DNA from: DASYXT01 sp035934555
GTDB lineage: Bacteria; Verrucomicrobiota; Verrucomicrobiia; Limisphaerales; UBA8199
DNA length: 64,000 nt
Direction of reading: 5' to 3'
Assembly (NCBI GenBank): GCA_035934555.1
Contig: DASYXT010000118.1
Span: forward strand, 62,001 to 126,000
Position 1 is the stretch's first letter; each line of letters starts with the position of its first letter. Made by a program: the position numbers and the translations under genes. The notes under the pieces were generated by a model. That model did not search any database. It was not told the origin of the DNA and worked only from the letters and a program-made list of their open reading frames with translations. Positions 17,410 to 25,963 of this stretch are shown piece after piece.

Positions 17410-17757
17410 ATGAAAATCAAAAGGATCATTTATGCGGTTTTGGGCGTGAGCGTCCTGGCAGCATGCGTGGTTTCGTGTGCCACGGGTGAGCAAAAGGAAG
17501 CGAAGCTTCAGGCGCAAGCCAAAGTCTCGCGGGCTGAGGCCGAAAGAATCGCCCTGGCCAAGGTGCCGGGTGGAACCATCAAGGAAGGGGAGATCGAAAA
17601 GGAAAAGGGGAACTTGATTTGGTCCTTTGACATCACAACACCGGGAACCTCGGACATCACCGAAGTGCAGGTAAGCGCAGTGAATGGCGAGGTGGTAGCG
17701 ATTGAGAAAGAGAGCCCGGCACAGCAGGCCAAGGAAAAAAAGAAGGACAACGATTGA
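17410..17757 (+). CDS. PepSY-domain lipoprotein, paralogue of the 15157 gene
   Basis: A 115-residue lipoprotein: signal peptide with a clean lipobox LAAC (C19), then a PepSY domain (SRAEAERIALAKVPGGTIKE, LIWSFDITTPGTSDITEVQV, VNGEVVAIEKES) and a short Lys-rich tail. It matches the 119-residue protein through most of the domain, so the two arose by duplication around the two-component operon. ATG at 17410 is preferred; the frame is open to a TTG at 17389 without benefit. Probably induced with its paralogue by the response regulator. Confidence 0.85.
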   Translation: MKIKRIIYAVLGVSVLAACVVSCATGEQKEAKLQAQAKVSRAEAERIALAKVPGGTIKEGEIEKEKGNLIWSFDITTPGTSDITEVQVSAVNGEVVAIEKESPAQQAKEKKKDND

Positions 17758-17778
17758 TTCTCGAGGAGGGCTGCGCGT

Positions 17779-19278
17779 ATGCGTACTTACGTTCGTCATG
17801 AACGCTGGAACGTCCCGCCCAGGAACCGAGCTATCCGAAGCGACTGCGCCGGCTATCAAATGAGATTGTTTGTAAGAACCCTGACGACGGCGGTTGCCCT
17901 GACCTTGTGCAGTGTGCCTGCGGCTTCGTTCGGAGCGGGTATGACTGATACCTCCAAGAACACGCCTGGCTTCAGCCATCCGCGGGAAATTACGAATCCC
18001 TACCTGCCGCTGAGTTCCTTAAAGCAAGACATCGCGAAGGCGACGGACCCTGATTATTGCGAGTCAACGAAAAACACTTGTGTCCGCCCCGGCTTGCGGT
18101 ACCTTGGCGCCTTTATGAAAGTTGAATTTTACGGACACCTGCGCCAATACCACAATATCAAAGCCGAAATCGATGCCAATATCCGCACCGTGCTGGAGAG
18201 CGGGGCCTATGTGATGGGACCGATGCTCAAGAAGTTCGAAGGGGAGTTGGCGGCCTTTCACGGCACCAAATATGCCGTGGGGGTGGGCAATGGCACCGAC
18301 GCGATTTGGCTGGCCTTAATGGCGCTGGGCATCGGGGAGGGTGACGAGGTGATCACGCACCCGAACACGTTCTTCGCGACGGCCGAAGCGATCTGGATTG
18401 CGGGCGCGACAGCGGTGTTTGTCGATTGCGAACCGACGACCAAGTGCATTGACCCGGCCAAAATCGAAGCGGCGATCACCAAAAAAACCAAGGCGATTAT
18501 TCCGGTCCACCTGTATGGCCAGTGCGCCGATATGCCGGCGATTCGCAAGATCGCCGACAAACATCACATGCGCATCATAGAGGATAATGCGCAAGGCATC
18601 GGCGCGCACGGTAAAGGGTTCAAAATCGGCCAACTGAGCGACGCGGCGACTACCAGTTTCATCATCCAAAAGAACCTGGGCACGTTCGGCGACAGCGGCG
18701 CGCTGGTGACGAACAACCCGGACCTTGACGCGACAGTCCGCAAGCTCCGTAACCACGGGTCGAATGCCCGCAATGTCCATAGTTTCGGTTTCAACAGCCG
18801 GTTGGATGACCTGCATGCGGGCATCCTGAGCGCCAAGCTGAAGCACATCGATGCCTGGAACGACCTGCGGCGCAAATGGGCGACGCGCTACAGCGCCGGG
18901 CTGAAGGGCTGCCGCGCGCTCGATCTGCCCACCGAAGTGCCGGGGAATCGCCACGTGTTCCATCTTTACGTAATCGAAACCCGCCAACCCGAATGGCGCG
19001 ACTCGCTGGTTGATTTTCTCGTGAAGAACAACATCGACGCCAAGACGCACTACTCGATCGCGATTCATCAGCAGGCGGGCTATCCATGGGGCAAAGGCGC
19101 GCGCATCGCCGGTTCGGTGGCCAATGCGGAGCGCAATGCCGCCACCTGCATCAGCCTGCCGATGTTCCCCGAGCTCACGGCCGAAGAAGTGGATTACGTG
19201 ATTGCAAAAGTGAAGGAGTGGGACGCGCAGAACTCCCCAACGGCGGCGGACAAAAAGAAGGCTGTTGCCGCCGCGTAA
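17779..19278 (+). CDS. DegT/DnrJ/EryC1 aminotransferase with secretory N-terminal extension
   Basis: Residues 113-499 are a complete PLP-dependent sugar aminotransferase of the DegT/DnrJ/EryC1/StrS family: VGVGNGTDAIWLAL, HPNTFFATAEAI, EDNAQGIGA (D269 contacts PLP), Schiff-base lysine K298 in FIIQKNLGTFGD, and NSRLDDLHAGILSAKL. Such enzymes make amino sugars for LPS or glycoconjugates in the cytosol. Residues 1-112 do not belong: they contain a typical signal peptide (MRLFVRTLTTAVALTLCSVP) and a stretch (FSHPREITNPYLPLSSLKQD) resembling the start of a secreted protein. The native start is probably ATG at 18115 (MKVEFYGHL). However a good ribosome-binding site (GAGGAGGG) precedes 17779. In-frame fusion after a deletion is my reading; an annotation error of the start is the alternative. 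Confidence 0.85.
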   Translation: MRTYVRHERWNVPPRNRAIRSDCAGYQMRLFVRTLTTAVALTLCSVPAASFGAGMTDTSKNTPGFSHPREITNPYLPLSSLKQDIAKATDPDYCESTKNTCVRPGLRYLGAFMKVEFYGHLRQYHNIKAEIDANIRTVLESGAYVMGPMLKKFEGELAAFHGTKYAVGVGNGTDAIWLALMALGIGEGDEVITHPNTFFATAEAIWIAGATAVFVDCEPTTKCIDPAKIEAAITKKTKAIIPVHLYGQCADMPAIRKIADKHHMRIIEDNAQGIGAHGKGFKIGQLSDAATTSFIIQKNLGTFGDSGALVTNNPDLDATVRKLRNHGSNARNVHSFGFNSRLDDLHAGILSAKLKHIDAWNDLRRKWATRYSAGLKGCRALDLPTEVPGNRHVFHLYVIETRQPEWRDSLVDFLVKNNIDAKTHYSIAIHQQAGYPWGKGARIAGSVANAERNAATCISLPMFPELTAEEVDYVIAKVKEWDAQNSPTAADKKKAVAAA

Positions 19279-19307
19279 CGGGAAAGGGCTTTAGACATTC
19301 GTTGGGG

Positions 19308-19380
19308 AAAGCGGGAGGGCTGCCGCAGGCCAAAACCTGGCGGGGTACGTTGCTGCGGACTAAAGCTAAAGTCCGCGCGC
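19308..19380. repeat. Composite intergenic palindromic repeat
   Basis: Two dispersed-repeat units lie side by side in the 212-base gap. 19308-19337 is the reverse complement of the unit seen at 40748 and 60297 (CTGCGGCAGCCCTCxxGC type). 19351-19380 starts TGCTGCGGACTAAAG and is the unit seen also at 26887, 51956, 52012, 54921 and 60246-60478. No gene is visible between 19279 and 19490. Confidence 0.65.
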
Positions 19381-19490
19381 CGACGTCCGCGCGCCGGCTG
19401 AGGTGCCGCTGAGGTGTTACCGGTTTACCCCACTTGAATTGGGGCCCTTGTCCGTTTAGGTTGAAGCAGCGTTAGGAGGAGGAACTGTAC

Positions 19491-20861
19491 GTGTTTATGA
19501 GTGCGCGACGGGCGGTAGGAATGGCAACGGCTGTGCTGGCGGGCTTGCTGGCTTGGTCGGCTTTTGCCGTTGAGACCAATGGGGTGACTGCGCCCGCGCA
19601 TGGCCGGCAGCCGCGCACTGAGCATCACCTGGCCCGTCAAAAGCGCGCGACACCTAAGCCGATATACGTGACCCCGCATGCGGCCGAGATTCTGCACATG
19701 TCAAAATCGGGCGTGTCGGATGACGTCTTAATTGCCTACATCGATAACTCGCCTTGGAGATACGAAGTAACCTCGCACCAACTGGTGTCCCTGCAGCATG
19801 CCGGGCTCTCGCAGCCGGTGCTTAAAGCAATGGTTAATCACGGCCAGATCGCTGACGGCAGCCGTTCCTGGGCAGGGGGCATAGCGAGCGGGACTGCTCT
19901 CTACCACGAAGGGGCGTTTTATCCTTCCTCGAGCTGGAACGATGTTTCTTCTGCGCTCGGAGCTTTTGGTCAATGGTTTTACCTTCCCGGGTACGGCTGG
20001 TGCTGGCAGCCTGCCGGTGCAGCGGTCGCGTCGTTGAGCGATGGTTTGTATCCGGACAGCGCCTTGGGATGGAATTCGGCCGGCGGGTTTGATTTGGGAG
20101 GTGGCGGGTTCGGTGGGTATGGCAGTGGGTTTGGACCAGGCGGGCATGAGCGCCACGAGCATGACGGGGAGCACGAGCATGGGAATCCGACGCCTTGGGC
20201 CGGGCAGCGCCTATTGGCCAGTGCAACGCCATTGCCACCCTTGAGCGAACGGCCGGCCGGGCTTCCCGCCAACATGCCTTATACGCCCGTCGGCGCGTTG
20301 CCTGCCGCACAAACCTCACAGCCGTGGCTGCCGGTAGGCGCAACTTCAGGCTCTTTCGGCGGCAGCCCCTATTTGCCGGTGGGCGCTCAACCAGCGTCTG
20401 GTTCCCTTCCGCCCTATGGCATCCCAGGTGTGCCTAGCTCGCCGAATAACGGGCTGAACCCCTATTTGCCCGTCGGCGGCCAGCTTCCGGCGGGCAACCT
20501 TAATCCGTATGGCATTGCCCCCTCAATGCCGCAACAGTCAATGTTTAGTGGTTTTGCGCAGCCGGGTTTTCCTGCGCTGCCGGCCTCGCCGATGCTGCCG
20601 GCGTCCCCAGTGTTGCCAGGCGGGCCCTTCTTGTTCGGAAATCATCAGTCGCCTTTCCTGAGCTATGGGCCGGGAGCTTATGGACGTGGGGGTTGGCCGC
20701 TGTGGCCGAGTTGGCCGACCATTCCTCACGCCCGCTACTATGGCGCTCAGTCGGGTTACCGTGGCAATTGGGGTGGGGGCGGTCGTGGCGGCGTTGTGCG
20801 TGGCGGTGGCGTTGTGCACGCGGGTGGCGGCGGCCATGCTGCCGGCGGCGGGCACCGCTAA
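19491..20861 (+). CDS. Secreted Gly/Pro-rich protein
   Basis: A 456-residue exported protein of unknown function. GTG at 19491 is favoured because AGGAGG lies 8 bases upstream; ATG at 19497 is in frame. Signal peptide about 1-27 (TAVLAGLLAWSAFAVE). Residues 60-130 form a small globular region (VTPHAAEILHMSKSGVSDDV, PWRYEVTSHQLVSLQHAG) that resembles short helical repeats found in secreted Verrucomicrobia proteins. From about 190 the sequence is low-complexity: a Gly run, a His/Glu-rich patch (HERHEHDGEHEHG) that could bind metal, four or five imperfect repeats around PYLPVGAQP / NPYGI, and a Gly/His-rich end. A cell-surface or matrix protein is plausible; nothing in it points to an enzyme. 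It overlaps the stop of the convergent NDH gene by four bases. Confidence 0.75.
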   Translation: MFMSARRAVGMATAVLAGLLAWSAFAVETNGVTAPAHGRQPRTEHHLARQKRATPKPIYVTPHAAEILHMSKSGVSDDVLIAYIDNSPWRYEVTSHQLVSLQHAGLSQPVLKAMVNHGQIADGSRSWAGGIASGTALYHEGAFYPSSSWNDVSSALGAFGQWFYLPGYGWCWQPAGAAVASLSDGLYPDSALGWNSAGGFDLGGGGFGGYGSGFGPGGHERHEHDGEHEHGNPTPWAGQRLLASATPLPPLSERPAGLPANMPYTPVGALPAAQTSQPWLPVGATSGSFGGSPYLPVGAQPASGSLPPYGIPGVPSSPNNGLNPYLPVGGQLPAGNLNPYGIAPSMPQQSMFSGFAQPGFPALPASPMLPASPVLPGGPFLFGNHQSPFLSYGPGAYGRGGWPLWPSWPTIPHARYYGAQSGYRGNWGGGGRGGVVRGGGVVHAGGGGHAAGGGHR

Positions 20862-22894
20862 CCCTGCGCAGGCCCTTTCTCCGCTTTGGTTTCCTTCATG
20901 ACGAAAGCCATTAGACGCCGCACGCGCAGGCAGCCCACCAGCTTGCGGCTGTCGCGATCCTCAACGACGGGCAAAGTCTTAAGCCGGTATTCGCGGATGG
21001 CGTTGGCGGCGACTTCGCAAGTGTCATTCTTGGCGACGACAACCGGGTTGGCCGCCATGACTTGTTTGACGGGAGCCGCGCCGGCGCCGTTGCCGCCTTG
21101 AGCGCGGATCAAATCGGTCATGGTGACGACGCCGTCGAGTGTTTGGCCGTCGTTCGAGACGAAAAAGAACTCGTTGGCGTGCTGGACAAAGGCGTGGCTG
21201 ACTTCATGCAACGAGGTGTCCGGCTTCAGCAGAGGCGCCGGCGTGGGCTCCATCAGTGCGTGCACGGGTGTGCGCTTTAACAGGTCGTAAACGTGCTGCC
21301 GGCCTTTCCAAATATCCACCGCGCGGCGATTTAATGTCTGGGCCAGGGCTTGCTTGAGTGGCGCCAGCGTGCCGGAAATCTGCGTGAAGACGTTCTTGCC
21401 CATCACCAGCACCTCGATGGGGGTGCGCGCCCGCACTGACATCACACGAGGCCGGTTGCCGACGAGCGCGCGTTCGCCGAAGAACGAGCCGGCTCCCAAG
21501 ACCGCGACCACCTCCGCCGGGTCGCCATCGTTCTGCCGCAGCACTTCGACTTCGCCCTGTTCGAGCACATAAAAGCTCGTCGGCGGTTCGCCTTTGCGGA
21601 AGATGAACTCGCCCGGATCGTAATGGGCGTGGGACACACGCTCGGTTTGCTCGATACGCGCGTAAGCCAGGTCCCGAGGAAATACCAGCAGGTTGGCCCA
21701 ATCGAACCCGACCTGCATCCGGCGGCCAAGCGTTGGCAACTTGAACAAATACACTCCCCGCCACACGAACCACGCCAGGAAACCGGAGAGGTGCAGGCCG
21801 AATACATCGGCGACCGCGGAGTGGCCGCCAATCGAACAAAGTTCCCCCACTGCTTTGAACTGGAACGGCCGTGTGGGGCAACGGTTGAGTTTCTGCACGA
21901 TGTTTTGGGCGCATTGCCGCCCCTGCCGCTCGGCGAACTGGCCGGTGGTCGGTGAAGGTTCTCCGTTGAGGCTGTTAATTATGGATGCGCAATCACCGAT
22001 GGCCCAGATATTGTCGCGCCCTTTCAGCCGCATATCGGGCTCGGTTAGCAGCCGTCCTTTTTCTTTTGGCGCATCCATGGCGGCGACCAGTGGGGCCGGC
22101 GCGCTGCCGATCGTACACACCACCGTGCCCCCATGCAAAAAGCGGCCGTCGGCCAGCCCCACACCTTCAGGGGTCGCCGAAGCCACGCGGGCGTTGAGCA
22201 CCATCTCGACCCCGGCGCGCTCCATCTTGCGCCGGGCAAAGTCGCGCAAGCCCGGGCTGATTTCGGGCAGAATTTGTTCGCGGGAATGGAGCAGTTGCAC
22301 GCGGGCCTGGGCTCGATTCCAGGTGCGAAAGTACCGCGCGCTGGTACGCAACAGGTCATTGATTTCACCCGCCGCTTCAACTCCGCTATAACCTCCGCCG
22401 ACCACCAGCACGGTCAAAAGCCACGCCCGCCGTTCGGGGGTCGCCGCGACTTCGGCTCGCTCCATTTGCTCCATCAGGTGCGCCCGCAACCGGGCAGCGT
22501 CCGCGACAGTCTTGAGCGGAAAGGAATGATCGGCCATGCCAGGTACGACGTTTAGGTTCGTCACGTTGCCGCAACCAATCACCAGGTGGTCGTAATGCAT
22601 CCGGGCGTTTTGGCCGTCTTCAGCGATATACTCGATCTCCTGCCGCTCACCATCCCAGCCCCGGACCTCCTCGGTGCGACAGAACACCCCGGGCAGCAAT
22701 TGGCGCAAAGGCACGACCACATCCAGGGCGTTGATGGATGAGCCGACCACTTCCGCCAGCAACGGGCTGAACACGAGATGATTCTGGCGGTTGAACAGTA
22801 CCAGTTCCACCTCGGTGCGGCTCAGTTCCCGGCATAATTGCTCGGCGCATTTTACTCCACCGAATCCGCCGCCGATCATAATGATCCTAATCAT
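20858..22894 (-). CDS. NDH-2-type dehydrogenase fused to cNMP-binding and CBS domains
   Basis: A 678-residue fusion. Residues about 1-400 form a type II NADH:quinone oxidoreductase: FAD motif GGGFGG (8-13), NADH motif VLVVGGGYSGVEAAGEI, and the GDCA motif (WAIGDCASI). Residues about 425-540 form a cyclic-nucleotide-binding-like domain (GEFIFRKGEPPTSFYVLEQG, then FFGERALVGNRPRVMSVRA, the phosphate-binding cassette). Residues about 560-675 form a CBS pair (VHALMEPTPAPLLKPDTSLH; VKQVMAANPVVVAKNDTC), usual adenosine-ligand sensors. Expected role: non-proton-pumping NADH oxidation at the membrane, gated by a nucleotide. The ATG at 22894 is preferred over the open frame to 22945 because it starts the FAD fold and has AGGA seven bases upstream. 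The 187 bases before it up to lpxD hold no gene. Confidence 0.9.
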   Translation of the reverse strand: MIRIIMIGGGFGGVKCAEQLCRELSRTEVELVLFNRQNHLVFSPLLAEVVGSSINALDVVVPLRQLLPGVFCRTEEVRGWDGERQEIEYIAEDGQNARMHYDHLVIGCGNVTNLNVVPGMADHSFPLKTVADAARLRAHLMEQMERAEVAATPERRAWLLTVLVVGGGYSGVEAAGEINDLLRTSARYFRTWNRAQARVQLLHSREQILPEISPGLRDFARRKMERAGVEMVLNARVASATPEGVGLADGRFLHGGTVVCTIGSAPAPLVAAMDAPKEKGRLLTEPDMRLKGRDNIWAIGDCASIINSLNGEPSPTTGQFAERQGRQCAQNIVQKLNRCPTRPFQFKAVGELCSIGGHSAVADVFGLHLSGFLAWFVWRGVYLFKLPTLGRRMQVGFDWANLLVFPRDLAYARIEQTERVSHAHYDPGEFIFRKGEPPTSFYVLEQGEVEVLRQNDGDPAEVVAVLGAGSFFGERALVGNRPRVMSVRARTPIEVLVMGKNVFTQISGTLAPLKQALAQTLNRRAVDIWKGRQHVYDLLKRTPVHALMEPTPAPLLKPDTSLHEVSHAFVQHANEFFFVSNDGQTLDGVVTMTDLIRAQGGNGAGAAPVKQVMAANPVVVAKNDTCEVAANAIREYRLKTLPVVEDRDSRKLVGCLRVRRLMAFVMKETKAEKGPAQG

Positions 22895-23080
22895 GTGTTT
22901 TCCTGGAGGGACACTGTTGCGGAGAATATAGCCTACGGACCGCAAGTCGCCAGCCGACCTGCGGTGGAGGAGGCGGGGTGCCAGCCTGCTGTTGCAAGGC
23001 TTCCAGCTTCGAGTCCGACATGGTTGCGCGGCAAAATGCCGCGCGCGCTGGCAGCCAAGGATGGCCGCCGCTTCGTGGCC

Positions 23081-24109
23081 TCAGGCCTTCGGCGGTTCGG
23101 AGGGGGCGAGTTTTTTTTCCAACTCGTGGACGCGCCGGAGCAGCTCGGGCAATTGTTGCAAGGCGATCATCTGCCGCTTCGCCTGCCGGTCCGGTTGCGC
23201 CGGACTCCATAGCCACTTTTCACCGTCCGGTATATTGTTCATCACACCGGATTGCGCGGCGACGGAAACGCGATTGCCAATTTTCAAATGACCGGCGATT
23301 CCCACCTGTCCGGCCAGGATAACGTAATTGCCCAGCTTGGTGCTGCCCGCGATGCCCGCTTGCGAAACCACCAGGCAGTGTTCCCCAATGACGACGTTGT
23401 GGGCAATTTGCACCAGGTTATCGATCTTGGTGCCCCGCCCGATAATCGTTGGCCCCAGCGCCCCCCGATCAATTGTCACGTTGGCGCCAATTTCCACGTC
23501 CTCGCGTATGATCACATTGCCGATCTGCGGCACCTTCAAATGCGCCCCGGCCTCCTGCACATAACCGAACCCGTCGGAGCCGAGCACCGACCCTGAATGG
23601 ATGCGCGCCCGCGGGCCGACTTCGGTGCGGGGATACAAGGTCACCTGCGGAAACAGATTAACCTCCTCAGCCAATTGGCAGCCGGCGCCGAGAAAATCCG
23701 CCCCTTGCAGCACGACGCGGGCGCCGATGCGCACCTCTTCGCCCAGAACGCAAAAGGGCCCGATGTAGGCTGTGGGATCGACGCGCGCACTGGGCGGCAC
23801 CACCGCCGTCGGATGAATGCCGGGCGCAAACGTGGGGTCGGGAAAAAACAACGGCAGCACTTTGGCAAATGCCACCCGCGCTTCGGCCACGCGAATCAAC
23901 ACCTTGCGGTTCGACGTGAACGGCCCGTCCACAATCACCGCGGAAGCGGCGCTTTGCTCCGCGCGCACGAAATAGTTTTCATTTTCAGCGAACGTCAGAT
24001 CGCCCGGTTGGGCGCGGTCGGCGGGGGCAAAGCCGGTCAACACCGTCGAAGGCTCGCCCAGAACTTGACCTCCAAGATGTTGGGCGATTTGAGCGGCGCT
24101 GAATGGCAT
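23081..24109 (-). CDS. lpxD: UDP-3-O-acylglucosamine N-acyltransferase
   Basis: Third step of lipid A synthesis: adds a hydroxyacyl chain to UDP-3-O-acyl-glucosamine. The N-terminal uridine-binding domain is visible (AAQIAQHLGGQVLGEPSTVLTG), followed by a left-handed beta-helix of hexapeptide repeats (IGPFCVLGEEVRIGARVVLQG, IREDVEIGANVTIDRGALGP) and the catalytic histidine region NLVQIAHNVVIGEHCLV. About 342 residues from the ATG at 24109, matching family length; the frame is open 25 codons further without a start-like context. The C-terminus carries a helical, coiled extension (LLRRVHELEKKL). Its presence shows an LPS-bearing, Gram-negative envelope. Confidence 0.95.
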   Translation of the reverse strand: MPFSAAQIAQHLGGQVLGEPSTVLTGFAPADRAQPGDLTFAENENYFVRAEQSAASAVIVDGPFTSNRKVLIRVAEARVAFAKVLPLFFPDPTFAPGIHPTAVVPPSARVDPTAYIGPFCVLGEEVRIGARVVLQGADFLGAGCQLAEEVNLFPQVTLYPRTEVGPRARIHSGSVLGSDGFGYVQEAGAHLKVPQIGNVIIREDVEIGANVTIDRGALGPTIIGRGTKIDNLVQIAHNVVIGEHCLVVSQAGIAGSTKLGNYVILAGQVGIAGHLKIGNRVSVAAQSGVMNNIPDGEKWLWSPAQPDRQAKRQMIALQQLPELLRRVHELEKKLAPSEPPKA

Positions 24110-24230
24110 AGAGCAATTGACTTGGCCAACTGCGGTCACTATAAAGGCGGCGGGGTGCAATTCAACCCCAACTTTGGAACGCACAGACGCGACAAATCGA
24201 AACGCAGACCCCTCAAGAACAACCTAGTTT

Positions 24231-25427
24231 ATGTCAAAAACTCCCCTTAATGTCGGACTGGTGGGCGGCGGACGTGGCGCTTTTATCGCCCAACCCCATC
24301 AGAAAGCGATTCACTTTGACGGCACGCGGCGCGTTGTGGCGGCTGCGTTATTCCCGGATCCCAAAATCGCCCTCGAAGAGGCCGCCAACTGGCCTTATCC
24401 CATCAAGGGGTATGGGTCGTATGACGAAATGATCGCCGCCGGCTCCAAGGCGGCCAACAACGGCGATCCGCGCCTGGATTACGTCGTGATTGTCACCCCG
24501 AACCACGTCCATTATGACCCGGCGATGAAGGCGCTTCAGGCTGGCATCGCCGTGTTCTGTGAAAAGCCTCTGTGCCTGAATTTGAAAGAAGCCAATGATC
24601 TGGTTAAAGCTGTGCGCAAGTACCGCGTTCCGTTTGGTGTCGCCCACACGTACCTGGGCCATTGGACGAGCCGTTTTTCCAGATACGTCGTGCGCAGCGG
24701 GCTTTTAGGCGACGTCCGCTGGGTGGATTCCAGCTACTTGCAGGGCTGGTTGGCGACGCGCCTCGAAGCGACGGGTCAAATGCAGGCGGCCTGGCGCACG
24801 AATCCCAAGCTGGCCGGCGGCTCCGGGTGCGGTGGCGATATCGGCACCCATGCCCTGATGCAACTCCGTTATGTCACCGGGCTGAATGTCACCGAAGTGT
24901 CGGCCCACCTCGAAACCTTTGTCGAGGGCCGGCCGTTGGATGATCATTTCACCGTGTACTGCCGGTTGAGCAACGGGGGCAAAGGCCTGGTGCGCGCGTC
25001 GCAGGTTTCCATCGGGCACAAAAACGATCTCGCGATCGAGGTGGCGGGCACGAAAGGCACGCTGCGCTGGCGCCAGGAAGAACCCGAATCGATCACCATC
25101 CATCTGGCCAACCAACCCGACCGCGTTTATTGGCGCGGAGCCGTCACGCCGGGTGATGGGTTCCTCCCCAAAGATGTTCCGGCAGAATTAATGGCCGAAC
25201 CGACAGTTCCAGCCGGCCACCCTGAGGCTTTCCACGACGCCTACGCCCGCCTGCACCGTTGCTTCGAAGCCGACGTGCGCAAATGGCGCGCCGGCGAACC
25301 GTTCTCGGCCGATGGTTCGAAGTACGCCAATGTCGAAGACGGCTGGACGGGCATCGCGTTCATTGATGCCGCCGTCAAGAGCAGCCAAAAGAAGGGTGCC
25401 TGGACCAAAATGGCCAAGCCCGTCTGA
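24231..25427 (+). CDS. Gfo/Idh/MocA family oxidoreductase
   Basis: A 398-residue NAD(P)-dependent sugar-type dehydrogenase. The Rossmann motif is GLVGGGRGAFIAQPHQ near the start; the catalytic region has the family signature EKPLCLNLKEAN; GGDIGTHALMQLRYVTG is the C-terminal-domain motif with the likely catalytic histidine. No signal peptide. It is divergent from lpxD, with 121 bases between. The family is strongly expanded in Planctomycetes and Verrucomicrobia and acts on inositols or modified sugars; the substrate cannot be told from sequence. Confidence 0.92.
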   Translation: MSKTPLNVGLVGGGRGAFIAQPHQKAIHFDGTRRVVAAALFPDPKIALEEAANWPYPIKGYGSYDEMIAAGSKAANNGDPRLDYVVIVTPNHVHYDPAMKALQAGIAVFCEKPLCLNLKEANDLVKAVRKYRVPFGVAHTYLGHWTSRFSRYVVRSGLLGDVRWVDSSYLQGWLATRLEATGQMQAAWRTNPKLAGGSGCGGDIGTHALMQLRYVTGLNVTEVSAHLETFVEGRPLDDHFTVYCRLSNGGKGLVRASQVSIGHKNDLAIEVAGTKGTLRWRQEEPESITIHLANQPDRVYWRGAVTPGDGFLPKDVPAELMAEPTVPAGHPEAFHDAYARLHRCFEADVRKWRAGEPFSADGSKYANVEDGWTGIAFIDAAVKSSQKKGAWTKMAKPV

Positions 25428-25737
25428 GGCTGCGGCAATTTGTTTTGCGTTCTCGGCGTCGGCGGCGCGTCCGGTGAGTTTTGCCTTCGGACGCTGCGCC
25501 GGTGTATTATTTTCGTACATCGCCGAGCGGGGTTCGTCCCTTGTTTCAACTTCTGTTGCTTTTTCGCTGCACTTCTCACCTCGGCCTCTCGGCGGTGATT
25601 TTTGACTTAGACACCTTCGCGTTTACTGAGCCGGGCAGGCGTTTTTCCGTTGACGGGCTCTGCTTACAAACCGGTTACAAAAATGTAATGCATTTTACCG
25701 AAACAAAATGGGGCCGGATGGTGTCTGAGTTCTTGAT
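25428..25737. other. Intergenic region without recognised gene
   Basis: 310 bases between the oxidoreductase and the 71-residue gene. Coding potential is weak in all frames, base composition becomes AT-rich after about 25660 (CAAACCGGTTACAAAAATGTAATGC), where the promoter of the next gene probably lies. No repeat of the dispersed families and no hairpin-plus-T-run was seen. Confidence 0.5.
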
Positions 25738-25953
25738 ATGCAAACTCAATTAAACGAATGCCTATTGAACCTGGCAGTGGGGCAACTCTGGAGGCTGGAG
25801 CACGGTTACCTGCAGATCGTGGATTTGGGCAAGCGGTTGATTTACTATAAAATGCTCCGGACCCCTACCCAGCGTGCCGCTATCACCCAAATGATCGGGA
25901 TGGAAGCGCTGCTGAGGTTTTTGCGCCAGAATGAAGCCCAACTGATAGCGTGA
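25738..25953 (+). CDS. Small conserved protein of unknown function
   Basis: A 71-residue soluble protein: MQTQLNECLLNLAVGQLWRL, then EHGYLQIVDLGKRLIYYKML and a helical end with MIGMEALLRFLRQNEAQL. I recall similar short proteins in related genomes, with the GYLQIV-LGK core conserved. No motif, no signal peptide. It is convergent with trpC (10 bases between stops). The rich Leu/Arg/Tyr content and consistent codon use argue for a real gene. A nucleic-acid- or protein-binding helix pair is a guess. Confidence 0.65.
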   Translation: MQTQLNECLLNLAVGQLWRLEHGYLQIVDLGKRLIYYKMLRTPTQRAAITQMIGMEALLRFLRQNEAQLIA

Positions 25954-25963
25954 AGGCCTCTGC

